The translations under genes were made by a program, and so were the position numbers. DNA of 64,000 nt from Lacihabitans sp. LS3-19 (GTDB lineage: Bacteria; Bacteroidota; Bacteroidia; Cytophagales; Spirosomataceae), in NCBI RefSeq assembly GCF_024343575.1, contig NZ_RJUA01000005.1, positions 1 to 64,000 of the forward strand, in the 5' to 3' direction. The notes under the pieces are model-generated. The model was not told the DNA's origin. It saw nothing but the letters and a program-made list of their open reading frames with translations, and made no database searches. Of the stretch, positions 16,973 to 23,990 are shown piece by piece (the stretch's first letter is position 1; every line of letters starts with the position of its first letter).

Positions 16973-19546
16973 ATGGAGTTCATTAAGAAAATACTTGAAA
17001 CTTTAAAGCTTATAAAAGCATTTTTTATTAAAAAAATTGATGATTTTTTAGAATTATCAAGCCTTTTCATGATAAAAATCCTTGGAAAGGATCGCTTTGA
17101 GAATTCTAGAAATTATATTTTAGATAAAAATGCAAAACTCAACAATATTTTATATTCACATATTAATCCTGACGGTGAATATTTTTCAATAATAAAAAAA
17201 ATATATCAATGGACATATAGAAGTGCTTTTATATTAGTCCTTTATGTTTTTCTAATAAAGACAAATTTTCTTTGGCTTACGGGCGGAATGCCAAGTATAG
17301 AACAACTTCAAAATCCAAAATTATCGCAAGCATCCACTATTCTTTCAGCAGATGGCGAATTAATGGGAAAGTTTTTTACAGAAAATCGCTCGCCTGTTGA
17401 TAGTGCAGCTATCTCTCCTTGGGTTTTCAAGGCATTGATTGCCACTGAAGACAAACGTTTTTTTGAACATTCTGGAATTGATTTGAGACGTATGGCAGGA
17501 GTTTTAGTTGGTATTTTAACTGGCAATTCAGATTCTGGAGGCGGTAGTACGATATCTCAGCAATTGGCAAAGAACCTTTACAATACCCGAAAAAAGGAAA
17601 TGCATGGGTTATTATATTATATTCCTTTAGTTAAAACTTTGGTTTTTAAAACTAAGGAATGGCTAACAGCAATAGAGTTAGAAAAGAGATTTACAAAAGG
17701 TGAAATAGCCACATTATACTTAAATACAGTAGATTACGGAAACAATACATTTGGCATAAAAACTGCTGCGAAATCATATTTCAACAAAGCTCCAGACAAA
17801 CTTGACGTTTCTGAATCGGCCGTTTTAGTTGGACTTCAAAAAGCAACAACCTTCTATAATCCAATAAGAAATCCTAAAAATTCAAAAAAAAGAAGAAATA
17901 CAGTATTGTTGAGAATGGTTCAGAATGGCGATTTAGATGCCAAAGAAGCTGAAAAACTGTCTGCCGTAGATATTAAATTAGATTTAAATATTGAAGATGC
18001 TGCTGAAAGTCAGGGTAACTATTTCAAGGTTGCTTTGGCTAAGTTTGTCGAAAATTGGGCCAAAAAGAATGATTTGGGATTAGATTTGTATAGAGATGGA
18101 TTAAAAATCTACACTACCTTAGACTCTAAAATGCAAACCTATGCTGAAGGTGCTGTTGAACAACACATGCGGATGCTTCAAAAAGAGTTTAATAACCATT
18201 GGAAAGATAGAAACCCTTGGACTTACGAAAATGGAGATGAGATTCCTAATTTTATAGAAACTGTAGCTAAAAGAGAAAAAGTGTATAAACAGTTCGCTTT
18301 AAAGTATAACAACAATCAGGATTCTATTGATAAATACATGAACAAGCCCGTTCCTATGAATGTATTTAGCTGGGAAGGCAACAAAAAAATGATGATGAGT
18401 CCAATGGACTCAATTAGATATTATAAAAAGTACCTCCAGGCTGGCATGATGGCCTATGACCCTTATTCAGGTTTTATCAAAGCTTGGGTTGGTGGTATTG
18501 ACTATAATCATTTCAAATATGACCATGTAAAGCAAGGTAGAAGACAACCCGGCTCATCTTTCAAGCCTATAGTTTATACAGCTGCAATAGATGGGGCTTT
18601 AGATTTATCCCCTTGTGACAGGAGAACAGACAAGGAAATAGAAATGAAATGGAAAGAAAATGGCGAGGAAAAAACATACAAACCTAAAAACGCTAACGGG
18701 AAATTTACAAATAGTAATATGACCCTTAGAACCGCAATCGCAAGATCTGTAAATTCCATTGCAATCCAACTGATCTCTGAAATAGGTGCTAAAAATGTAG
18801 TAGATTACGCAAGAAAACTTGGTATAACTTCACCGCTAGACCCAGTGACCTCTTTGGCTTTAGGAAGTTCTGATGTTTCACTTTATGAGTTGGTTGGAGC
18901 TTATGGCGTGTTTTTAAACGAAGGATTATACAGAGAACCTATTTTTGTTTTTAAAATTGAAGATAGCTCTGGAAAAGTCCTATTCGAATTCGAACCTGAA
19001 ACACATGAAGCAATAAGACCCGAATCTGCCTATCTGATGCAATATATGTTGAGAGGAAACGTGGAAGAATCTGGTGGAACTGGTAGAAGAATGTATAATT
19101 ACAGTGAATTGTTTAGAAATGGTGGTCAGGTGGCTGGAAAAACTGGCACAACCTCCAATAACTCTGACGCTTGGTATGTTGGTTTCACTAAAGACTTGGT
19201 AGCTGGCGTATGGGTTGGTGGAGACGATCGAAGCATACACTTTAGAGGGGGATTAGGAGAAGGAAGTAAGTCTGCCTTACCAATTTTTGGTATTTTTATG
19301 AACAAAGTGTACCAAGACAAGTCTCTAAGTTATAGCCCAGGACCATTTCCTAAACCTTCCATGAAAATTGAGAAAGATTATTTGAGTTGTTTTACAATGG
19401 TAACTAAAGATAGTACGGCTTCCGATAGTTTATTAAATGTACAAATAATAGACTCTTTGCAACGATATCGCAATAGGTTTGTGGACTCCGGAATTGTTTT
19501 ACAAAAGCTAAAAAAGATTAAAATTGATTCTTTAAGAAAAGAGTAA
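16973..19546 (+). CDS. Penicillin-binding protein 1A (bifunctional transglycosylase/transpeptidase)
   Basis: An 857-residue class A PBP that polymerises and cross-links peptidoglycan. After an unusually long cytoplasmic N-terminus (~80 residues) there is one membrane helix (AFILVLYVFLIKTNFLWL). The GT51 domain follows with the catalytic Glu in ATEDKRFFEHSGID and STISQQLAKNLY. The transpeptidase domain has SxxK in GSSFKP (~residue 530), SxN in ARSVNSIA and KTG in AGKTGTTSNNSDAW. All catalytic motifs are intact. The gene stands alone, between its promoter and a strong bidirectional terminator. Confidence 0.95.
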   Translation: MEFIKKILETLKLIKAFFIKKIDDFLELSSLFMIKILGKDRFENSRNYILDKNAKLNNILYSHINPDGEYFSIIKKIYQWTYRSAFILVLYVFLIKTNFLWLTGGMPSIEQLQNPKLSQASTILSADGELMGKFFTENRSPVDSAAISPWVFKALIATEDKRFFEHSGIDLRRMAGVLVGILTGNSDSGGGSTISQQLAKNLYNTRKKEMHGLLYYIPLVKTLVFKTKEWLTAIELEKRFTKGEIATLYLNTVDYGNNTFGIKTAAKSYFNKAPDKLDVSESAVLVGLQKATTFYNPIRNPKNSKKRRNTVLLRMVQNGDLDAKEAEKLSAVDIKLDLNIEDAAESQGNYFKVALAKFVENWAKKNDLGLDLYRDGLKIYTTLDSKMQTYAEGAVEQHMRMLQKEFNNHWKDRNPWTYENGDEIPNFIETVAKREKVYKQFALKYNNNQDSIDKYMNKPVPMNVFSWEGNKKMMMSPMDSIRYYKKYLQAGMMAYDPYSGFIKAWVGGIDYNHFKYDHVKQGRRQPGSSFKPIVYTAAIDGALDLSPCDRRTDKEIEMKWKENGEEKTYKPKNANGKFTNSNMTLRTAIARSVNSIAIQLISEIGAKNVVDYARKLGITSPLDPVTSLALGSSDVSLYELVGAYGVFLNEGLYREPIFVFKIEDSSGKVLFEFEPETHEAIRPESAYLMQYMLRGNVEESGGTGRRMYNYSELFRNGGQVAGKTGTTSNNSDAWYVGFTKDLVAGVWVGGDDRSIHFRGGLGEGSKSALPIFGIFMNKVYQDKSLSYSPGPFPKPSMKIEKDYLSCFTMVTKDSTASDSLLNVQIIDSLQRYRNRFVDSGIVLQKLKKIKIDSLRKE

Positions 19547-19572
19547 GTAAAGGGTTAATCCTACAATTGAAC

Positions 19573-19606
19573 ATAAAAAAAAGCGGAAATCAATTCCGCT
19601 TTTTTT
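19573..19606. terminator. Bidirectional terminator between PBP1A and the subtilisin gene
   Basis: The stem aaaaaagcggaa / ttccgctttttt with a short atcaa loop has A and T tracts on its flanks. It sits between convergent stops at 19546 and 19627. Confidence 0.9.
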
Positions 19607-19626
19607 ATGTATAAAAGTTTACCAGA

Positions 19627-20796
19627 TTATCTGTGAGCAAGTATATCAGGGTTTCCGTCAGGATCATTGTTTACAGTTCCACCTGAATTAATATTACCTA
19701 ATAACAATAGTCCACATACATGAGGTGTAGCCATTGAAGTTCCGCTGATTGTGTTGTAACTATCTCCCTTCCATGTTGATTTAATGCTAACACCTGGTGC
19801 ACAAAAATCTACAGGAGGATTACCATAATTTGAGAAACTCGCAAAATTATTGTTAATATCATGAGCTGAAATAGTAACAATATTAGGTCCGTTTACTCGA
19901 GCCGGAGAATGGTTATTAGCATTATCAGTTTCATTTCCAGCAGCCAAAGCAAATTTAACACCTGAAACGTTTGAGGCATTTAAAACTGCTGCATCCAAAG
20001 CTGTAGAAACTCCTCCACCTAAACTCATATTAGCAGCATCTCCTGGCTGACCATTAGCTGCAACCCAATCCACACCTGCAATCACACCAGAGTTTGAACC
20101 ACTACCTCTTGAGTTCAATACTTTCACAGGAACAACTTTAGCATTTGGAGCAACCCCAACAACGCCAATTGCATTATTTAATGCTGCAATAGTTCCTGAA
20201 ACGTGTGTTCCATGACCATTACCATCATCGAAACCTGCATCTTTACCAGACGTAAATGCTGAAAATCCTCTGCTGGCATCAACATTTAAATCAGGATGTG
20301 ACAAATCTATACCCGTATCGATAATCCAAGCAGTTTTGCCAGTTCCATCTCCCGCACCACCAACTCTTGTAATTCCCCATGGCGTTTCTTGTACTGGTTG
20401 AGTACCACCACCACCTGGTTTTCCTTTGGTTTTCTGACTTATGCTAACCTCTTGATCTGCCTCAATGTAATCTACATTTGGGTCATTTTGAAGTTTTTTT
20501 AATTGAGCAGCATTTAGTGATCCAGCAAAGCCTTGCAATGCACTTGAATAAACATGGTCAATCGCGGCAGCATTTGCACCATTTTTAATTAATAGTGCCA
20601 ACACTTTCTCTCTTACGGCAGCAGGCATGCCTTTGTCTTTTGCATCTCCTTTCAATACGACGATGTATTTTCCAGGAATAGTCGAACTTACAACCGATTC
20701 TGAATTAGCAAGCGGTGCCGAATCAAGATCAACTGCTTGTTGATTACAAGAAACTAAAATAGCCAAGGTTGAGGCGAATAAAATAATTTTTTTCAT
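19627..20796 (-). CDS. Subtilisin-like S8 serine protease lipoprotein
   Basis: A 389-residue lipoprotein protease: signal peptide with lipobox LVSC (Cys17), an I9-type propeptide (residues ~40-115, GKYIVVLKGDAKDKG ... YIEADQEVSI), a Gly/Pro linker and the S8 domain. The catalytic triad is visible: Asp in WIIDTGIDLSHPDL, His in GHGTHVSGT, Ser in SGTSMATPH, with the oxyanion Asn in ALAAGNE. It closely follows the proteinase K layout. It is expected at the outer membrane, acting on proteins outside the cell or in the periplasm. Short C-terminus, no T9SS domain. Confidence 0.93.
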   Translation of the reverse strand: MKKIILFASTLAILVSCNQQAVDLDSAPLANSESVVSSTIPGKYIVVLKGDAKDKGMPAAVREKVLALLIKNGANAAAIDHVYSSALQGFAGSLNAAQLKKLQNDPNVDYIEADQEVSISQKTKGKPGGGGTQPVQETPWGITRVGGAGDGTGKTAWIIDTGIDLSHPDLNVDASRGFSAFTSGKDAGFDDGNGHGTHVSGTIAALNNAIGVVGVAPNAKVVPVKVLNSRGSGSNSGVIAGVDWVAANGQPGDAANMSLGGGVSTALDAAVLNASNVSGVKFALAAGNETDNANNHSPARVNGPNIVTISAHDINNNFASFSNYGNPPVDFCAPGVSIKSTWKGDSYNTISGTSMATPHVCGLLLLGNINSGGTVNNDPDGNPDILAHR

Positions 20797-21000
20797 GTAA
20801 AAACTGGTTTTGGTAAAAAATAATTGATGATAAGTAAAATAGAGTTTTTTAATTTAAAAATCCAAAATAAAAAACATTAAATAATCAAAAAAAATCTATG
20901 CAAAAATCACTCCAAAATCGTAATAAATTCAACAAATAAATTTAGGAAAAAAATAATCCAAATTATTAGATAATATGTTAATTATCAATTAAAAAAATAT

Positions 21001-21008
21001 TAATTTTG
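21001..21008 (+). promoter_or_regulatory. -7 promoter element of the T9SS cargo/RiPP-like operon
   Basis: TAATTTTG matches TAnnTTTG, 40 bp before the ATG. No clear TTTG was seen upstream in the AT-rich stretch. Confidence 0.45.
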
Positions 21009-21048
21009 TAACATTGGAATCTATAAAAAAATTAATTACTATACACAT

Positions 21049-22023
21049 ATGAAATTCTTTAATAGGCTAAATTATATATTTTGCCTCTCATTATTTGCAA
21101 ATATTAGTTTTGCACAATGCGTTACAATTAACACTTCTGTTTTAACTCAAGTCACACCAAGTACTGGAGGTACCTGCAATTTCACTTTTGCCACAAACGT
21201 GACTGTAAATCAAAATAACATGAGGACCTTGACATTCGTTATTGGTTCACAAACATTTTGTTATAATACTGGAAGTTTTGGAGCAATTACATATGGTCCC
21301 TGTGTTACAGCTGGTGGGAATGTTGGAAACATAGTAGGTACTTCACTAAATCTAAGTGCTAGTTTTGCTATGCCTTGTTCCAATTCAACTGTATTTACAA
21401 CCTCTGCAACAACTCAAGCAGGTGCATGCACTCCGACTGGTGCAGGTGCAACTGGATTAACGTCAGCTTTAACTTACCCTACTGACCCGAAAGCAAAATT
21501 TCCTGTTAAAATAACAAACTTTGAATCTAAGGCATCAAAAAATTCAATTGACTTAAAATGGAATTCAATTGAAGAAATCAACTTTGATAAATTTATTATT
21601 CAAAAATCTTTGGATGCAAAATCTTTTGAAGATGTTGGAGATATAAAATCAAAAGGTGCTGGAGAGTACAGTTTTGTAGACTCTTATCCTAAATCTGGTC
21701 CAAATTACTACAGGCTTAAAATGCTCGACCTAGACGGTACTGTTGAGTTTTCAAAAATCATATCAGCTATATATTTCACAGAAACTGTTTCAAAATTATT
21801 TCCCAATCCCGTGGAAAACAACCAAATTATTATTCATGAAAAGATTGATTTAGATAAAATTAAATTAACTGACATAATCGGGAGAAAGATAGAGTATCAG
21901 TCAAAAATTTCTGATAATGAGACAATAATTAGCCCTGTTCAGAACTTTAAAGGCAAAGAATTAATTATTACTTTCTATTCATCTGAAAATATTTTAACCA
22001 CTCAAAAAGTAATAATTAAATGA
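21049..22023 (+). CDS. T9SS-exported protein with C-terminal sorting domain
   Basis: A 324-residue protein: Sec signal peptide ending NISFAQ, a Cys-containing N-terminal domain of ~130 residues that I do not recognise (CVTINTSVLTQV, FCYNTGSFGAITYGPCV), a fibronectin-III-like segment (FESKASKNSIDLKWNSIEE ... YYRLKMLDLDG) and a type A T9SS sorting domain (LFPNPVENNQIIIHE ... LTTQKVIIK). It should cross the outer membrane through the type IX system. Its TGA overlaps the ATG of the next small gene (ATGA), so translation of the two is coupled. Confidence 0.88.
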   Translation: MKFFNRLNYIFCLSLFANISFAQCVTINTSVLTQVTPSTGGTCNFTFATNVTVNQNNMRTLTFVIGSQTFCYNTGSFGAITYGPCVTAGGNVGNIVGTSLNLSASFAMPCSNSTVFTTSATTQAGACTPTGAGATGLTSALTYPTDPKAKFPVKITNFESKASKNSIDLKWNSIEEINFDKFIIQKSLDAKSFEDVGDIKSKGAGEYSFVDSYPKSGPNYYRLKMLDLDGTVEFSKIISAIYFTETVSKLFPNPVENNQIIIHEKIDLDKIKLTDIIGRKIEYQSKISDNETIISPVQNFKGKELIITFYSSENILTTQKVIIK

Positions 22024-22163
22024 AAAAGAAATCAACTTTACAAGATGATGGAGGTAAAAGCCAATACAACAAACCAATGTTGAAGAAATTAGGCTCGATA
22101 AAAAAAATTACCCTAAAGACTGGTTCTACTTCTGATTTTGGAGGTAACAAATATACACCATAA
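22020..22163 (+). CDS. 47-residue precursor-like peptide with lasso-RiPP-type leader
   Basis: The ATG overlaps the stop of the T9SS cargo gene. The peptide has a basic start, then YNKPMLKKLGSIKKITLKTG, which fits the YxxPxLxxLGxxxxxT leader motif that lasso-peptide systems use for binding the RRE (B1/PqqD-like) protein, and ends STSDFGGNKYTP. If the leader Thr (residue 31) is at the penultimate position as in known lasso precursors, the core would start at Lys33 and its Asp39 would sit at core position 7, where a ring acceptor is expected. No cyclase, protease or RRE gene lies nearby, so it is an orphan candidate. The motif is seen; the lasso product is inference. Confidence 0.6.
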   Translation: MKKKSTLQDDGGKSQYNKPMLKKLGSIKKITLKTGSTSDFGGNKYTP

Positions 22164-22166
22164 GCA

Positions 22167-22209
22167 TTTTAGTTTCTTATGCACTCCATAATATTACAGG
22201 AAACTAAAA
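22167..22209. repeat. Inverted repeat between the RiPP-like gene and the ankyrin gene
   Basis: A perfect 10-bp pair, ttttagtttc (22167-22176) and gaaactaaaa (22200-22209), encloses 23 bp between convergent genes. It may act as a weak terminator, but no T tract follows the stem on the plus strand. Confidence 0.4.
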
Positions 22210-22212
22210 GAT

Positions 22213-22956
22213 TTAAGATTGCAGATATTTATTAGGTATGTTGTTGACTAAATAGTCAATTTCATACCTTTTTTTCATCATAACCGATATCATCCAATAT
22301 ATATCAGAATCTTTGCGATGAAACTGCGGCAATAAACCCATTAAAGCAAAACTTATTGGATTTACAGATGGCACAAAAGTTTCCAATTCGTATCCTTTGC
22401 CCCAAATTAAGCCAGGAATTGTAATTTCTAAATCTACATTATGTTTCATTAAAAGTTCAAACATTTCCTTCGATTGATTGAGATTTTGATTTACAGTGTG
22501 AAAAATGGGCGTTTGTCTTCCAAATCCATTTTCGTCTATTCCTGCTTTTGTGTTTATGTCAAATCCTTTTGCAATTAAAGCCTTGGCACAAGCAATCAAA
22601 TTATACTCCGCACATATATGTAAAAGTGAAGCTCCATAAAGGGGACAAAAAGTACAATCAAAATCATAAGTTTGGTTAATTTTCTCAGGATTTTCATCTA
22701 AAAATTTTTCAAAATCTTCTGCTTTATCTTGTAATAAAGAAATTAATAGTTTGTCGCTAAATTCTAATCCATTTTCTACAAATGCACTAATGCATTCTTT
22801 AAATCTTGGCGAACGCATATACATATTTATCATGGTCAAAAACAAAGCTTCACCATTAATTACACCATTTGGATCGAGTCCATTTCTAAAAGATTCTCTT
22901 AACCCATCTGCATCATGAACTTCTATTTTATAAAGAATATCAGAATCCTGCTCCAT
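22213..22956 (-). CDS. Ankyrin-repeat protein
   Basis: A 247-residue protein without a signal peptide. Recognisable ankyrin repeats lie in the middle: GASLLHICAEYNLIACAKALIAKGFDINTKAG and QTPIFHTVNQNLNQSKEMFELLMKHNVDLEIT; diverged copies probably cover residues ~1-100. The C-terminal ~50 residues (DIYWMISVMMKKRYEIDYL) are not recognised. Such proteins mediate protein contacts; partner and role are unknown. It is convergent with the T9SS/RiPP-like operon and divergent from the ssb pair. Confidence 0.8.
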   Translation of the reverse strand: MEQDSDILYKIEVHDADGLRESFRNGLDPNGVINGEALFLTMINMYMRSPRFKECISAFVENGLEFSDKLLISLLQDKAEDFEKFLDENPEKINQTYDFDCTFCPLYGASLLHICAEYNLIACAKALIAKGFDINTKAGIDENGFGRQTPIFHTVNQNLNQSKEMFELLMKHNVDLEITIPGLIWGKGYELETFVPSVNPISFALMGLLPQFHRKDSDIYWMISVMMKKRYEIDYLVNNIPNKYLQS

Positions 22957-23021
22957 TTATTTTTTGTTTAATTTAAAAAAAATAAAGTTTAATTTATTGA
23001 TATACATGACATTAGTCGACA

Positions 23022-23060
23022 ACAAACGACAACAACTATTTACATCCGAATACAAACGAC
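23022..23060. repeat. Short direct repeats upstream of the tandem ssb genes
   Basis: The 9-mer acaaacgac occurs at 23022-23030 and 23052-23060, each followed by an actatt-like tail, within a stretch less AT-rich than its surroundings. It may be an operator for the ssb genes; that is inference. Confidence 0.35.
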
Positions 23061-23168
23061 TATTAACCGAATAAGTTTTTCCATTGCCCCCAACTTTGCA
23101 ACATCAAACCGAAACAAAAACAAAAATCAAGTTTCGAATTTTTTTTTAACAATTAAAACAATAACAAA

Positions 23169-23495
23169 ATGAATTCAGTAAAATTAATCGGAAACGTAGG
23201 TGCAGAAGTAAACATCTTGAAATTTGACGCAGGCAAAAAAGCGAGCTTTAGCCTTGCAACAACCGAAAGCTTCACCAATAAAGATAATCAACAAGTTAAA
23301 AACACGCTTTGGCATAATGTGGTGGCATGGGGTAAAACCGCCGAACTATGTGAGGGCCTAATTAAAAAAGGAAAGCTTATAAGCATCGAAGGCAAGCTAA
23401 ATTATAGAAACTACACCAACTCCCAAAACCAAAAAGTATATGTGACTGAAATCCAAGCTTTCAAAGTAGAAGAATATTCTTTCGATAAAAAATAA
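23169..23495 (+). CDS. ssb: Single-stranded DNA-binding protein, short form (copy 1)
   Basis: A 108-residue OB-fold protein beginning MNSVKLIGNVGAEVNI, with the SSB core WHNVVAWGKTAELCEGLIKKGKLISIEGKL and YVTEIQAFKVEEYSF. It binds ssDNA during replication, repair or recombination. It lacks the flexible linker and acidic DDDIPF-type C-terminal tip that recruits partner proteins: it ends FDKK just after the OB fold. A paralogue of nearly the same length follows 30 bp downstream. Confidence 0.9.
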   Translation: MNSVKLIGNVGAEVNILKFDAGKKASFSLATTESFTNKDNQQVKNTLWHNVVAWGKTAELCEGLIKKGKLISIEGKLNYRNYTNSQNQKVYVTEIQAFKVEEYSFDKK

Positions 23496-23525
23496 TCAAT
23501 TTCTAAACATTAAATATATATCAAA

Positions 23526-23870
23526 ATGAACACAGTAAAATTAATAGGAAACGTAGGCAACAATCCAAACATAAGATCTTTTGAAAGAAGTAAACTGGCT
23601 AGCTTTAGCCTTGCCACAAAAGAAACCTATGAAAACCAAAACCAAGAAGAAATAACCAACACGCAATGGCACAATATAGTGGCTTGGGGAAAAGTAGCTG
23701 AACAATGCGAAGAGTTAATTGCCAAAGGGAAGTTTGTAAGCGTGGAAGGGAAACTTCAAACCCGTAACTACGTCAACAAAGAAAACCGTAAAGTATATGT
23801 AACCGAAATATTGGCTCTAAAAGTGGAAGAAGTAGCTACTAAACCTAAAACCAAGACTTTCTTTTTATAA
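23526..23870 (+). CDS. ssb: Single-stranded DNA-binding protein, short form (copy 2)
   Basis: A 114-residue paralogue of the preceding gene (MNTVKLIGNVGNNPNI, WHNIVAWGKVAEQCEELIAKGKFVSVEGKL, YVTEILALKVEEV). The C-terminus TKPKTKTFFL is basic and hydrophobic and lacks the acidic tip of standard SSB. The 30-bp gap and the strong similarity suggest a tandem duplication and one transcript. The pair might form hetero-oligomers; that is inference. Confidence 0.9.
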   Translation: MNTVKLIGNVGNNPNIRSFERSKLASFSLATKETYENQNQEEITNTQWHNIVAWGKVAEQCEELIAKGKFVSVEGKLQTRNYVNKENRKVYVTEILALKVEEVATKPKTKTFFL

Positions 23871-23882
23871 TATAAAATTCTT

Positions 23883-23915
23883 GAGATGGTAAGTCTGAAA
23901 TATGGCTTCCATCTC
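23883..23915. repeat. Imperfect hairpin after the ssb pair
   Basis: gagatgg (from 23883) pairs with ccatctc (to 23915), and the stem extends inward with bulges (aagtc / ggctt). There is no T tract, so termination is uncertain. Confidence 0.35.
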
Positions 23916-23990
23916 ATTTAATTACAATACCCCTCAAATAATTAGACCTGAGCATCGTTTTTTACGTACTATAAACTATAAAACCTTTTT

